Below, in pieces: positions 7,563 to 16,551 of a stretch of 64,000 nt of DNA. The DNA lies in NCBI RefSeq assembly GCF_001021045.1, contig NZ_CP011545.1, forward strand, positions 2,657,227 to 2,721,226. The letters are read 5' to 3'. This DNA comes from Corynebacterium testudinoris (GTDB taxonomy: Bacteria; Actinomycetota; Actinomycetes; Mycobacteriales; Mycobacteriaceae). The translations under genes were made by a program, and so were the position numbers. The notes beneath the pieces are model-generated. The model was not told the DNA's origin, made no database searches, and saw nothing but the letters and a program-made list of their open reading frames with translations. Each line of letters begins with the position of its first letter. Position 1 is the first letter of the stretch.

Positions 7563-9599
7563 ATGTCCCACCTCGTCCCCAGCTACCTCTCCGGCTCCTG
7601 GGTCACCCCGACCCACCCCTCCCGTGTCACGGACGTCCTCGACGCCACCACCGGCGAGCTCGTAGCCACCGTCTCCACCGAGGGCCTCGACCTCGCTGGC
7701 GCCATCGATTACGCCCGCGACGTCGGGCAACGGTACCTCCGCGAGCTCACCATTCATGAACGCGCCCTCAAGCTCAAAGAGCTCGCCCTGTACCTCGACG
7801 AGCACAAAGACGAGCTATATCAGCTGGCCGCCAAGACCGGTGCTACCCCTCGCGACAACGCGATCGACATCGACGGCGGCATTTCCACGCTGTTCACCTA
7901 TTCCTCCAAGGGCCGCCGCGAGCTCCCCAACGGGCACGTCATCGTCGATGGCCCCACGGAGGTGCTCTCCCGCGATAGTTCCTTCGTGGCCACCCACATG
8001 TACACCACTCTCCCCGGCGTCGCGGTGCAGATCAATGCCTTCAACTTCCCCGTCTGGGGCATGTTGGAGAAGTTCGCGCCCGCCTTCATCGCCGGCATGC
8101 CCACGCTGGTGAAACCCGCCACCCCGACCGGGTACGTTACGGCCGCCTGCGTTCGCCTCATGATCGAGTCCGGCATTCTCCCCGAGGGATCCCTCCAGCT
8201 CATCTCCGGGTCTGCCCGCGATCTCCTCGATCACCTCGATTACCGCGACCACGTCGCCTTCACCGGCTCCGCCGCCACCGCCGCCACGCTGCGCTCCCAT
8301 GACAACGTCCTGCACAACGGCGTGCGGTTCACTGCGGAGGCCGACTCGCTCAACGCCGCCATCCTTGGTGAGGACGTTAGCGTCGACTCCCCCGAGTTCG
8401 ACGCGTTCATTAAGACCCTCTACGTGGAGATGACCGCCAAAGCGGGACAAAAGTGCACTGCCGTGCGTCGCGCCATCGTCCCCACCGCCCTCGCCGACAC
8501 CGTCGCCCATGCCCTCCGCGAGCGCGTGGAAGCGAAAACCCTGGGACCGCTGGTGTCGGTGGAACAGCGCAACGATGTGGGGGCGGCCGTCGATAAGCTT
8601 ATTTCCGCTGGTGGAACCATAGTGACCGGCGGCAGCGACCTGCGGGAGGGCGCGTTCTTCGCGCCGACCATCCTCTCCTTCGCCGACCCGGACGTGGACG
8701 CCGTGCACGAGGTGGAGGCCTTCGGGCCGGTCGTCTCCATCATCGGCTACACCGACACCGACGACGCCATCCGGCTCGCCGCCCGCGGCCGCGGCTCGCT
8801 CGTGGCCTCCGTGATCACCCACTCCCCCGAGCTCGCCGCCCGATTCGCGCTCGGCATCGGCGGGCACCACGGGCGCCTGCACTTCCTCGACCGGGACGAT
8901 GCTGCTTCCTCCACCGGGCACGGCTCGCCTCTCCCCCACCTCGTCCACGGTGGACCAGGGCGCGCGGGCGGCGGCGAGGAACTAGGCGGCATCCGCGGCG
9001 TGAAGCACTACATGCAGCGCACGGCCATCCAGGGCTCCCCCGATCATCTGACGGCCATCACTGGCGAGTGGGTACGCGGGGCCGCCGTGAACAAAGTCAC
9101 CCGCGCGGACGTTGCTGCCGGCACCGCCATTCACCCCTTCCGCAAGGACCTGGCTTCGCTGCAGATTGGGGACCAATTTGCCTCTGACCTGCGCACCGTC
9201 ACCCTTGACGAGATTCTCGAGTTCGCCGAGAGCACAGGCGACACCTTCTACGCGCACGTTGATGAAGAGGCCGCCACCGCCAACCCCTTCTTCCCCCGGC
9301 GCGTAGCCCACGGTTACCTGCTCGTCTCCTGGGCGGCAGGCCTGTTCGTCGAACCCACCCCCGGGCCCGTGTTGGCGAACTACGGTTTGGAAAACCTCCG
9401 CTTTATCACCCCCGTCACCTACGGCGATTCCGTGCGCGTCGAACTCACGGCCAAGCGCATCACCCCGCGCGTGACCGATGACTACGGTGAGGTTTGCTGG
9501 GATGCCCAGCTGTTCAACCAGGATGATGAGCTGGTGGCGTCCTATGACGTGCTCACCCTCGTGGAGAAGGTGAACACCACCTACGCAGACTGGAGCTGA
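7563..9599 (+). CDS. paaZ: Bifunctional oxepin-CoA hydrolase / aldehyde dehydrogenase PaaZ
   Basis: 678 residues, close to the 681 of E. coli PaaZ. The N-terminal aldehyde dehydrogenase domain (about 1-520) has Glu259 (FTAEADSLN) and the catalytic Cys298 (KAGQKCTA). The C-terminal MaoC-type hydratase (about 530-678) has FAESTGDTFYAHVDEEAA followed by RRVAHGYL. It opens the oxepin ring and oxidises the resulting aldehyde. The ribosome site is AGGAAGGA. Its 3' end overlaps the convergent membrane gene by 19 bases. Confidence 0.96.
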   Translation: MSHLVPSYLSGSWVTPTHPSRVTDVLDATTGELVATVSTEGLDLAGAIDYARDVGQRYLRELTIHERALKLKELALYLDEHKDELYQLAAKTGATPRDNAIDIDGGISTLFTYSSKGRRELPNGHVIVDGPTEVLSRDSSFVATHMYTTLPGVAVQINAFNFPVWGMLEKFAPAFIAGMPTLVKPATPTGYVTAACVRLMIESGILPEGSLQLISGSARDLLDHLDYRDHVAFTGSAATAATLRSHDNVLHNGVRFTAEADSLNAAILGEDVSVDSPEFDAFIKTLYVEMTAKAGQKCTAVRRAIVPTALADTVAHALRERVEAKTLGPLVSVEQRNDVGAAVDKLISAGGTIVTGGSDLREGAFFAPTILSFADPDVDAVHEVEAFGPVVSIIGYTDTDDAIRLAARGRGSLVASVITHSPELAARFALGIGGHHGRLHFLDRDDAASSTGHGSPLPHLVHGGPGRAGGGEELGGIRGVKHYMQRTAIQGSPDHLTAITGEWVRGAAVNKVTRADVAAGTAIHPFRKDLASLQIGDQFASDLRTVTLDEILEFAESTGDTFYAHVDEEAATANPFFPRRVAHGYLLVSWAAGLFVEPTPGPVLANYGLENLRFITPVTYGDSVRVELTAKRITPRVTDDYGEVCWDAQLFNQDDELVASYDVLTLVEKVNTTYADWS

Positions 9600-10270
9600 G
9601 CACTACGGGACCGGCGTTCGAACGGCCAGGTCATCACGCCGGCCCACACCGTTCCGAGCAACCCGATCCCCACGAGCAGATACCAGGGCCACGGCCCCAG
9701 GTAGTCCAGTGCGGATGGGATGGGCGGGAGGCCGTTGAGGTAGCCATAGTTGCTGTTGGTGGCGGCGTTGAAGGCCATCGTCGCGCCCATCCACCCGGCT
9801 GACCACCAGGCGGTGGCGCGCAACCAGCGCCACCTCGGTCGATGCCCCAGGCTAAAGACCATGACCAGCGGGACGGCGAACACGGCAATGTGCAGCACCC
9901 AGTACATGAAGTATTCCGACACCGGGTGGAAGGCGTAGCTGAGGTCAGGGGTGATGATGGATTGCGTGTTCAGCGTCAGCCCCCAGTAGTAGCTGGGTGC
10001 GAGGAACCACCAGCTGCGGGTGATCAGCGCCAATGATGCGAGGACGCGGGTGAGGTCGGAAAGGTGGAATGGCAGGGAGCGGTGAATATCAAACAGCGCT
10101 GGCTGCATGTCCCAGCAGGTCCACACCAATGAGACGACCAGCAGTGTCCACCCGGCGATGGTGACGTAAGTTCCGTCGCCATTGCGGCGCGCGTAGCTGA
10201 GGAGCACGACGGTGACCACCACGGTGGCGGCCAACGCTGCCCAGTGCTCCGCGCTGTAGGGCTGCATCAT
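9581..10270 (-). CDS. TIGR02206/YwaF-type integral membrane protein
   Basis: 229 residues with six to seven hydrophobic segments. Conserved features include LPFHLSDLTRVLASLAL, YYWGLTLNTQSIITPDL and GYLNGLPPIPSALDYLGPWP, typical of the YwaF family of unknown function. It may start at either of two adjacent Met codons. It overlaps the end of paaZ tail to tail and is divergent from nnr. Confidence 0.82.
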   Translation of the reverse strand: MMQPYSAEHWAALAATVVVTVVLLSYARRNGDGTYVTIAGWTLLVVSLVWTCWDMQPALFDIHRSLPFHLSDLTRVLASLALITRSWWFLAPSYYWGLTLNTQSIITPDLSYAFHPVSEYFMYWVLHIAVFAVPLVMVFSLGHRPRWRWLRATAWWSAGWMGATMAFNAATNSNYGYLNGLPPIPSALDYLGPWPWYLLVGIGLLGTVWAGVMTWPFERRSRSAQLQSA

Positions 10271-10292
10271 GGTGACACACGTTACCGCTAAC

Positions 10293-10298
10293 TACACT
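10293..10298 (+). promoter_or_regulatory. Putative nnr -10 element (leaderless transcript)
   Basis: TACACT lies seven bases upstream of the nnr ATG, so the transcript would begin at or within a few bases of the start codon; no ribosome site is visible. Confidence 0.5.
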
Positions 10299-10305
10299 CG
10301 GGCAC

Positions 10306-11955
10306 ATGGCCTACGTCTATACGGTTGCCCAGGTCCGCGCGGCGGAACAACAGCTTATCGACGTCCAGTTGGCACCCGATCAGCTCATGCGCCAGGCTGC
10401 GCACGTGGTTGCGGTGACCGCTCGCACGATGTGCGAGGCGCCGGACCGGCGCCGGGTCCTCCTGCTCGTTGGGGCGGGCGGCAATGGTGGTGACGCGCTG
10501 TACGCGGGTGCCGAGCTCTGCAGCACCCATGGCGTCGACGCGGTTCTGCTGGGCCGGGATGGGCGGGTGCACGAGCGGGCTCTCGAGGCGTTTTCTTCCG
10601 CTGGCGGCGTGGTGCTCGATGCCCTGCCTGCCAACATCGGGCTCTACCAGCTCGTCATCGATGGCATCCTCGGGATCGGCGGCACCGGTGGGCTTGGAGA
10701 AGAATTGGCGCTGTGGCTTTCTTTCACTGAAGAACCGCAACTGCCTGTCCTAGCAATCGACATCCCGTCCGGTGTTGACCCCGATTATGGGTCTACTCCA
10801 GAATTGGTTTCTACCACCCGACTTCCTTTTAACCCCCGCGTAGCGGCATTTTTCGACGGCACCAAAACAAGCGAGCGGAGACTTCGCCAACACGTCCGGG
10901 CAGATGTCACAGTTACCTTTGGTGGCTTGCGCCGTGCCCATGCGGTTTCCCCGGAGTGCGGCGAAGTGATCTACGCGGACATCAGCAGTGGCGGTCGATC
11001 ACTTTGGGAAACGCTGTTGATGTCCGCCCGAGAGAACCAAGAACAGACCATGCTTGCCTGGCGGGCCGCGCCCGCCGAGCGTTACCGCTGGCCCGACCCA
11101 CTGCGTACGTTGATTCCCCATCGGCCGAGAAACCTTGAACCGCAACCTGGTGATGACAAGTACACCGGCGGGGTCGTCGGAATCTGCGCGGGCAGTGCAA
11201 CGTTCCCGGGGGCTGGCTACCTCACCACTGCTGCCGCTGTTCGCACGACGCCTGGGATGGTCCGATACGTCGGCCCGCTCAAAAGCGACATCGTGCGGGC
11301 GTTGCCGGAGGTCGTCATTTCCGATTCGGCGAGTAAGACCGGACGAGTCCAGGCCTGGGTGGTCGGCCCCGGCCGGGGTGCGGATGCCGCCGCCGAAGCC
11401 GAACTGACCAAACTCCTCGGCCGCCCCGAGCCTGTGGTCATCGACGCGGATGCGCTCACTCTCCTGGCAGAAAGTGCGCAGCTGCGCACACTTTTGCGGT
11501 CTCGACCTGCGGATACTCTTTTGACGCCACACCTCGGAGAGTTCCGCCGCCTCGCCGATTCCCTTGAGGCTTTCATTCCGGATCCGGACGTTGATCGAAT
11601 TGGCGCGGTCACCGCCCTCTCCCGGGAGCTGGAGTGCGGGGTGCTTCTCAAAGGCCGCCACACTGTCATCGCGACCCCCGCTGATCACCTCTCTTCCGTC
11701 GATGCCGGCACCTCGTGGGCTGCCACCGCCGGTTCAGGCGACGTGCTGGCGGGCATTCTCGGTGCGCTTTTGGCGTCGTCGTACGCCATCTTCCCGGAGC
11801 CCGGACTTGCCCTGGTCAATGCACCCGCCGCGGCAAGTGTCCATGGCGTCGCGACGTGGCTTTCCGCCCAGACCCCGCACGGCCCGGCACCCACGTCGGC
11901 GTCGCGGATCGCCGAGGCCATTCCATCCGCGACTGCTTACATCACCAACGTATAA
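10306..11955 (+). CDS. nnr: Bifunctional NAD(P)H-hydrate repair enzyme Nnr (epimerase + dehydratase)
   Basis: 549 residues. The N-terminal epimerase half has VGAGGNGGDALYAGAEL and IDIPSGVDPD. The C-terminal ADP-dependent dehydratase half (from about 275) has GICAGSATFPGAGYL, DADALTLLAES, TPHLGEFRRL and the ATP/Mg motif ATAGSGDVLAGILGALLA. It repairs damaged NADHX and NADPHX. Two DNA motifs discussed elsewhere fall inside it: GCTTATCGACG at 10353 and a GTGCGCAGCTGCGCAC palindrome at 11474. Confidence 0.95.
   Translation: MAYVYTVAQVRAAEQQLIDVQLAPDQLMRQAAHVVAVTARTMCEAPDRRRVLLLVGAGGNGGDALYAGAELCSTHGVDAVLLGRDGRVHERALEAFSSAGGVVLDALPANIGLYQLVIDGILGIGGTGGLGEELALWLSFTEEPQLPVLAIDIPSGVDPDYGSTPELVSTTRLPFNPRVAAFFDGTKTSERRLRQHVRADVTVTFGGLRRAHAVSPECGEVIYADISSGGRSLWETLLMSARENQEQTMLAWRAAPAERYRWPDPLRTLIPHRPRNLEPQPGDDKYTGGVVGICAGSATFPGAGYLTTAAAVRTTPGMVRYVGPLKSDIVRALPEVVISDSASKTGRVQAWVVGPGRGADAAAEAELTKLLGRPEPVVIDADALTLLAESAQLRTLLRSRPADTLLTPHLGEFRRLADSLEAFIPDPDVDRIGAVTALSRELECGVLLKGRHTVIATPADHLSSVDAGTSWAATAGSGDVLAGILGALLASSYAIFPEPGLALVNAPAAASVHGVATWLSAQTPHGPAPTSASRIAEAIPSATAYITNV
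11474..11489. repeat. Palindrome GTGCGCAGCTGCGCAC, copy 1 (inside nnr)
   Basis: Perfect 16-bp palindrome identical to the cores of the sites at 14019 and 15516, here inside the dehydratase half of nnr. Confidence 0.85.
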
Positions 11956-12017
11956 GGCGCCGTGCAAGAGTACTCGGGTAGCATGGGGGAAATATTCCCC
12001 TTGGAAAGGAGAAAGAC

Positions 12018-12092
12018 ATGCGCGGAAGCGGACTCATTTGGACCATCGTCGGCATTTTGCTGATCATCGCTCTACTGATTTACATCTTCTAA
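12018..12092 (+). CDS. Small 24-residue membrane peptide
   Basis: Encodes MRGSGLIWTIVGILLIIALL plus YIF: one positively charged residue, then a single membrane helix to the C-terminus. A strong ribosome site AAAGGAG lies seven bases before the ATG, and a hairpin-forming GGGGAAATATTCCCC (11986-12000) lies upstream in the leader. Its stop overlaps the convergent AlkZ-like gene. The good initiation signal and clean transmembrane design argue that it is real; the function is unknown. Confidence 0.72.
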   Translation: MRGSGLIWTIVGILLIIALLIYIF

Positions 12093-13054
12093 GCTTGGGT
12101 GGCCCGACCAGTGACGACCCCATTCGCCATGGTAAAGGGCCAGCTCAGCCCATTTTTAGTGAGAACATGGGGCCGGTGCTCATCGGCTAATATGAGTGAC
12201 TTTTCCGCGTATCCGAGCAGGATTTCATCGAACGCGGGCAACGTGTACTCGCGATCGATCGCCTCCGCTAGCTCCCCGGCAGTGACATCCGCCTGCCAAT
12301 CGGCCATGACATAATCCTCACCCCACGCGATGACTCTGCGCGCCGCACCCAGCGCCGCCCGCGATTGCCGCACGGTCAGCCCGGCCCACCACACCAGATC
12401 TTTCGCGTTCACGGGGCCATGCGATCGCGCGTAACGGGTTCCCATCTCCTCCAGCGGGTCCGCCACCTCCCGCTGAGGCACCGGCAGCTGATCCACGTGC
12501 ATGAACGTGTCCTGCGCGCCCGCCCGCGGCCCCTGCACAACGTGGCCCTCACCACCGAAAGCTCGCATGAGGTGCGGCCCCCGACCCTCGCCTGGATCAA
12601 CTCCCGCCGCCGCCAGCACGCCATAGGCCTCCACGCGGGGGAGGGGATTGTGCAGGTCCCGGCCCTTTAGCTCCTCATGAAATGCTACTCGCGCCTCATC
12701 CACGGCCGCGGGAGGCAACCCCATCAGCTCCGACCAGCGCGCCAACGACCGCTCAATCCGCCGGCCACACAAACTCATCATCCACCGCACGTCCTCCGCG
12801 GGCATGAAGTGCAGGGTGCCGCGTTGCGGCCACCCCCGCACTACCTCATGCTTATCGACGGCCGCGAGCACCGCGGCGTCGTCAAGCGACGACCGCACGG
12901 CGATCGCGCGGATGCCCGCGCGATAATTCTGCCCCTGCAGCGCGAGCAGGTGCGTGGTGACCGCCGCAGCAGAATCGAGGGTGGGGGCCGCAGCGGATGG
13001 CGCGAGACCTTGAGCAATGAGGCGGCGGGCACGCAGTTCGTCGAGCTGATCCAT
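12089..13054 (-). CDS. Winged-helix DNA-binding / AlkZ-like protein (HTH_42)
   Basis: 321 residues. LLALQGQNYRAGIRA near residue 36, RGTLHFMPAEDVRWMM and FDEILLGYAEKSLIL are signatures of the HTH_42 family that includes the DNA glycosylases AlkZ/AlkX for interstrand-crosslink repair. The QxQ catalytic motif of AlkZ appears as QGQ. A repair role is plausible but not shown by the sequence. It is eight bases after the cupin gene and probably co-transcribed with it. Confidence 0.82.
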   Translation of the reverse strand: MDQLDELRARRLIAQGLAPSAAAPTLDSAAAVTTHLLALQGQNYRAGIRAIAVRSSLDDAAVLAAVDKHEVVRGWPQRGTLHFMPAEDVRWMMSLCGRRIERSLARWSELMGLPPAAVDEARVAFHEELKGRDLHNPLPRVEAYGVLAAAGVDPGEGRGPHLMRAFGGEGHVVQGPRAGAQDTFMHVDQLPVPQREVADPLEEMGTRYARSHGPVNAKDLVWWAGLTVRQSRAALGAARRVIAWGEDYVMADWQADVTAGELAEAIDREYTLPAFDEILLGYAEKSLILADEHRPHVLTKNGLSWPFTMANGVVTGRATQA

Positions 13055-13061
13055 TCGACTG

Positions 13062-13379
13062 TTAGATACCCGTGACCGTGGTCAGGAGGAACACGGAATC
13101 CTCCAGCGCAGCGATGGCGTGGCGCTGGTGAATGAAGGTGACCAGCTGCCCCTCACCGATCGTCGACTCTTCTTCGCCCTGCACAGCTATCTTGCCGCTG
13201 AACATGAACAGGGAGGCGGCGGGAGGGGAATTGTGCTCCTGCAGGGTCGTTCCCTGCTTCAAAGCAATCACGGTCTGACGGAGGGGGCCATCATTGACCA
13301 GCAGTTTTGCGGCGCGCCCATTGTCGGAAGCACACGCTTCCTCCAGCAGCTGGCGGGCCTTCTCATTGACGATGGACAT
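13062..13379 (-). CDS. Small cupin-domain protein
   Basis: 105 residues. One cupin barrel: LQEHNSPPAASLFMFSGKIAV (first motif), then GEGQLVTFIHQRHAIAALEDS (second motif). Metal-binding His residues are partly kept. Small stand-alone cupins of this type often sense or bind small ligands; no reaction can be assigned. It starts with ATG behind AAGGAGAAA and is upstream of the AlkZ-like gene. Confidence 0.78.
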   Translation of the reverse strand: MSIVNEKARQLLEEACASDNGRAAKLLVNDGPLRQTVIALKQGTTLQEHNSPPAASLFMFSGKIAVQGEEESTIGEGQLVTFIHQRHAIAALEDSVFLLTTVTGI

Positions 13380-13442
13380 GCTATTTCTCCTTGGTAGTCC
13401 GGCTATTTCCGAGCCTACCTCGCCCGAAAGTGAGACGAGTCA

Positions 13443-13985
13443 CTATTCGACAGTGACTACCTTCGATGAATCACCCAGCCGCTCCCCAAAGCCCACGAGC
13501 ACGACGAACACCAACCCCAAGACCAACGCCAACCAGACCCACACCATGTGGAAACGGGGGCCCATCGCGCGCGCGACCAGGGCACCGAGGAAAGCTCCGA
13601 GAGTGTTCATTAAGACATCATCAATATCGGAATACCCCAGCGAGAACACGTATTGCGCGACCTCGATGGTGAGACTGGTGGCCAGGCCGGCAAGCACGGT
13701 GGTAACAATCGGGCGGGCCACAGCTTCATGGACAAGCACATAGACCAGGATGCCGAAGGGGATGAAAAAGCCCAGGTTGCCCACGTAGCCAAATAGCGGA
13801 GCGAACCAACTCTTGGCGGTCATGATGTCCTCAAAGGGAATGAGACGCAGCGTTTGCTGGCGCTGTCTCGCCGGATCCCAGAGGTAGCCGATGCGATAAA
13901 ACGCCTTGAGCATGGTCAGGGACACCATGACGGTGAGATAGACCGCAAGCGCGATCACAACCAGGGAACGTGAGGGTCTAGGCAT
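13443..13985 (-). CDS. VanZ-family membrane protein
   Basis: 180 residues from the ATG at 13985; a frame extension of ten residues upstream is less likely because it enters the intergenic palindrome region. Four to five membrane segments, with NLGFFIPFGILVYVL and TIEVAQYVFSLGYSDIDDVLMN, the VanZ hallmark. VanZ-like proteins have loosely defined roles in envelope stress and resistance to lipid-anchored antibiotics. It is divergent from the HNH gene, with a palindrome in between. Confidence 0.85.
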   Translation of the reverse strand: MPRPSRSLVVIALAVYLTVMVSLTMLKAFYRIGYLWDPARQRQQTLRLIPFEDIMTAKSWFAPLFGYVGNLGFFIPFGILVYVLVHEAVARPIVTTVLAGLATSLTIEVAQYVFSLGYSDIDDVLMNTLGAFLGALVARAMGPRFHMVWVWLALVLGLVFVVLVGFGERLGDSSKVVTVE

Positions 13986-14018
13986 GCGAAATACTGTACG
14001 CCACACGCCTCCCATAAG

Positions 14019-14036
14019 TGTGCGCAGCTGCGCACA
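14019..14036. promoter_or_regulatory. Palindrome TGTGCGCAGCTGCGCACA, copy 2
   Basis: Perfect 18-bp palindrome between the divergent VanZ and HNH genes, identical to the copy at 15516-15533 after the HNH gene. It looks like an operator or recombination site. Confidence 0.8.
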
Positions 14037-14076
14037 ACTTACGTCGCTGACCAGTCCAAACAGCGGAGAAAATCCT

Positions 14077-15510
14077 ATGTCGGGACCTCATGTTACCGTG
14101 CAAGTGTTCGAGGATATTGCTAACTACACCGAGCACCCCAAGGATGCCCTGATGCTTGACACCATCACCGCAATGAGCAACTCCGACCTCCACAAAGCCA
14201 TCTCACTGACCCACCGCAACCTGACCATCCACAAGGCTCAATTCATCCTCCTGGTAGCCCAATTCCACCTCCGCGCATTGTCCAAGAAACACGGCGCGCC
14301 CAACACCGCCACGTGGCTCATGCGCACCCAAGACCTCTCCCGCCGCACCGCCCTCGAGTACATCAACGTGGGCAAGAGACTCGCGGAATACCCTCTGCTC
14401 AGTGCCGGTTTCCTCTCCGGGGATATCTCCTATTCCAAAGTCCGCCTATTGCTTCGTTACCTCACGGGCGAGAACGAAGAAGAGCTCGTCGCACTCGCTC
14501 TCCAACACGCCTACCCGGAGCTCGAACAGGCGCTCAGCGGCCGCGAACGCAATTCCAAACGGAAAGCTCGCAACAGTCTGCGCGTTGTCATCGATGAGGA
14601 GACCGGCGGTCTGCGCTACTGGGGCGAGCTGGACCCGGAGAACGCCGCCCAGTTTCTGGCGTCCATGAAGATCGGGGAGCTCGCTAACCTCCGCGGGCTC
14701 GACGGGGTGAAGCCGGAAGATCTGGAGGGGGAGGGCGTCGATAAGCTTTTGGCCGAGGCCGCACCCGACGCTCCCGCGCAGCCCGCAACAACGCGCTTCG
14801 GGGTGCCCATGCTCAACAGCATGTTGCACGCCTTCCTCGGCATGATCAACGTGGTGCGCTGCCAGCCGCGCAGCAGTGTGCGGGCACCCGGGGCGCAGGT
14901 CAACGTCCTCACCACTCTCGATGGTCGCGCCACCCTCCCCGGTCAGCCGGCAGCCCAGTCCTCCGATCTGATCCGCACCCTGCTCAACGGATCACTGCGC
15001 TATCACCTGCTGGACAAGGACGGCCTTCACCTCAAACTCACCCGCAGCGCGCGGACCGTCAGCTCCGCTCAGGAAGTCGCGCTGCTCTCCATCTGGGGCC
15101 AGCAATGCGCCACGCCCGGGTGCAATCACACGCATTTCCTGGAGTTTCACCACATCCATGAGTGGTACAAGGGAGGTTCAACCGATCTGAACAACCTCAT
15201 TCCCCTCTGCTCCGGGTGCCACGCGCTCGTCACCGCCGGCACCATGACCATCGTCGCGGACGACCAAGACCCCGGCACACTCCGCTTCCGAATGCCCGGC
15301 GGGGAATCCTATACCTCCGTGAGCCGTCAGCCACCCATCCGCGACGAGGCGATGGGACAGTGGAAGGACCCCTACACCTACGGGAAAGTCCCGGTGGGCG
15401 ATGAGGATCTTATCCCCGTGTGGGACCACCCAGAGTCCTTCGATGAATTCGATGAACCGGACCCGCTCGCGGATGAAACACCCTCGCAACCTGCGGAGGA
15501 CCGACGTTGA
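14077..15510 (+). CDS. DUF222/HNH-endonuclease-domain protein (13E12-type)
   Basis: 477 residues from ATG 14077, six bases after GGAGAA; an upstream in-frame start at 13984 has no ribosome site. The N-terminal DUF222 helical domain (about 30-260) is followed by a C-terminal HNH module with CATPGCNHTHFLEFHHIHEW and LIPLCSGCHALV, including zinc Cys pairs and the HH of HNH. Such genes are multi-copy and often mobile in actinobacteria. Two 18-bp palindromes bracket the gene. Confidence 0.87.
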   Translation: MSGPHVTVQVFEDIANYTEHPKDALMLDTITAMSNSDLHKAISLTHRNLTIHKAQFILLVAQFHLRALSKKHGAPNTATWLMRTQDLSRRTALEYINVGKRLAEYPLLSAGFLSGDISYSKVRLLLRYLTGENEEELVALALQHAYPELEQALSGRERNSKRKARNSLRVVIDEETGGLRYWGELDPENAAQFLASMKIGELANLRGLDGVKPEDLEGEGVDKLLAEAAPDAPAQPATTRFGVPMLNSMLHAFLGMINVVRCQPRSSVRAPGAQVNVLTTLDGRATLPGQPAAQSSDLIRTLLNGSLRYHLLDKDGLHLKLTRSARTVSSAQEVALLSIWGQQCATPGCNHTHFLEFHHIHEWYKGGSTDLNNLIPLCSGCHALVTAGTMTIVADDQDPGTLRFRMPGGESYTSVSRQPPIRDEAMGQWKDPYTYGKVPVGDEDLIPVWDHPESFDEFDEPDPLADETPSQPAEDRR

Positions 15511-15515
15511 CGGCA

Positions 15516-15533
15516 TGTGCGCAGCTGCGCACA
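15516..15533. promoter_or_regulatory. Palindrome TGTGCGCAGCTGCGCACA, copy 3
   Basis: Identical to 14019-14036. It covers the position of the -35 element expected 17 bases before the TAGGCT -10-like hexamer (15550-15555) of the reductase gene. Confidence 0.8.
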
Positions 15534-15561
15534 CCGCGCCAGGTCTGGCTAGGCTGGTCCC

Positions 15562-16551
15562 ATGAACAGCCCACATCGCAGCATCATCGTCGAAGAACAC
15601 GACGGCTCCACCCGCACCCGCCTCGTCGCCGGGACCGAGGACATGCTCGGAGAGGGGGATGTGCTCATTGACGTCACCCATTCCAGCCTGAACTACAAGG
15701 ACGCCATGGCACTGGCGGGCGATCGCGGGGTCGTGCGCACCCTTCCGCTCATCCCCGGCATCGACGTGGTCGGCGTCGTCGTCGAGTCCGAATCGCCCCG
15801 CTTCCATCCCGGCGATCGCGTGGTGGTCAACGGCGCTGGCCTCGGCGAGTTCCGTCACGGTGGCTTCACCACCCGTCTGCGTATCGACGCCGCGACGGCC
15901 ATCGTCCTGCCCGAGTCCATGAGCTCACACCATGCGGCGGCCATCGGCACGGCCGGCTTCACCGCCGCGCTTTCCGTCCATGCCTTGCAGAAATATGGCA
16001 TTCATCCCGGGGAAAACGTGCTGGTCACCGGCGCGACCGGGGGAGTGGGGTCGATCGCGGTGCACATGCTGGCCAACGCCGGGTATCGGGTGACGGCCTC
16101 CACCGGACGGGTCGAGGAATTCGATAGTCATTTGCGTGGGCTCGGAGCGTGGGAGGTCATCGACAGGGCTGAACTATCCAGCCCCGGACGTCCGTTGCAG
16201 AAGGCCCGGTTTGATGGGGTGGTGGACTCCCTTGGCTCCCATACCCTCGTCAACGCGCTGGCTATGACGCGCCGGAATGGCGTGGTCACGGCCTGTGGCC
16301 TGGCGCAGGGCCCCGACCTGCCCGCCACGGTGCTTCCGTTCATCCTCCGCGCGGTCAACCTCGTTGGCATCAATTCGGTTGATGCCGATTTGTCCGAGCG
16401 GATCGACCGGTGGAAGGAGCTGGACGAGCAGGTTGACCGTTCCGTCCTCGACCGCCTGACCAGCACTGTCACCCTGGACGAGGTGATTGAGGCTGGCCGG
16501 GATCAGCTCGCCGGCAAGCGCAGCGGTCGGACGGTCGTGGAGATCAATTAG
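15562..16551 (+). CDS. AcuI/YhdH-type zinc-free MDR oxidoreductase (acryloyl-CoA reductase-like)
   Basis: 329 residues of the medium-chain dehydrogenase superfamily. [19 protein letters not shown] and [12 protein letters not shown] are typical of YhdH/Acu[22 protein letters not shown] is the NADPH Rossmann loop, and the zinc ligands of alcohol dehydrogenases are absent. AcuI reduces acryloyl-CoA to propionyl-CoA. A TAGGCT -10-like hexamer seven bases before the ATG suggests a leaderless transcript. It is convergent with leuS, sharing four bases. Confidence 0.85.
   Translation: MNSPHRSIIVEEHDGSTRTRLVAGTEDMLGEGDVLIDVTHSSLNYKDAMALAGDRGVVRTLPLIPGIDVVGVVVESESPRFHPGDRVVVNGAGLGEFRHGGFTTRLRIDAATAIVLPESMSSHHAAAIGTAGFTAALSVHALQKYGIHPGENVLVTGATGGVGSIAVHMLANAGYRVTASTGRVEEFDSHLRGLGAWEVIDRAELSSPGRPLQKARFDGVVDSLGSHTLVNALAMTRRNGVVTACGLAQGPDLPATVLPFILRAVNLVGINSVDADLSERIDRWKELDEQVDRSVLDRLTSTVTLDEVIEAGRDQLAGKRSGRTVVEIN

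Noticed and set aside
9497..9581. Possible terminator between paaZ and the YwaF-like gene
   Set aside because: The genes overlap and I found no stem followed by a T run.
12841..12861. CTCATGCTTATCGACGG as start of a small plus-strand gene
   Set aside because: It is one of the dispersed 11-mers inside the AlkZ-like gene, and no ribosome site is present.
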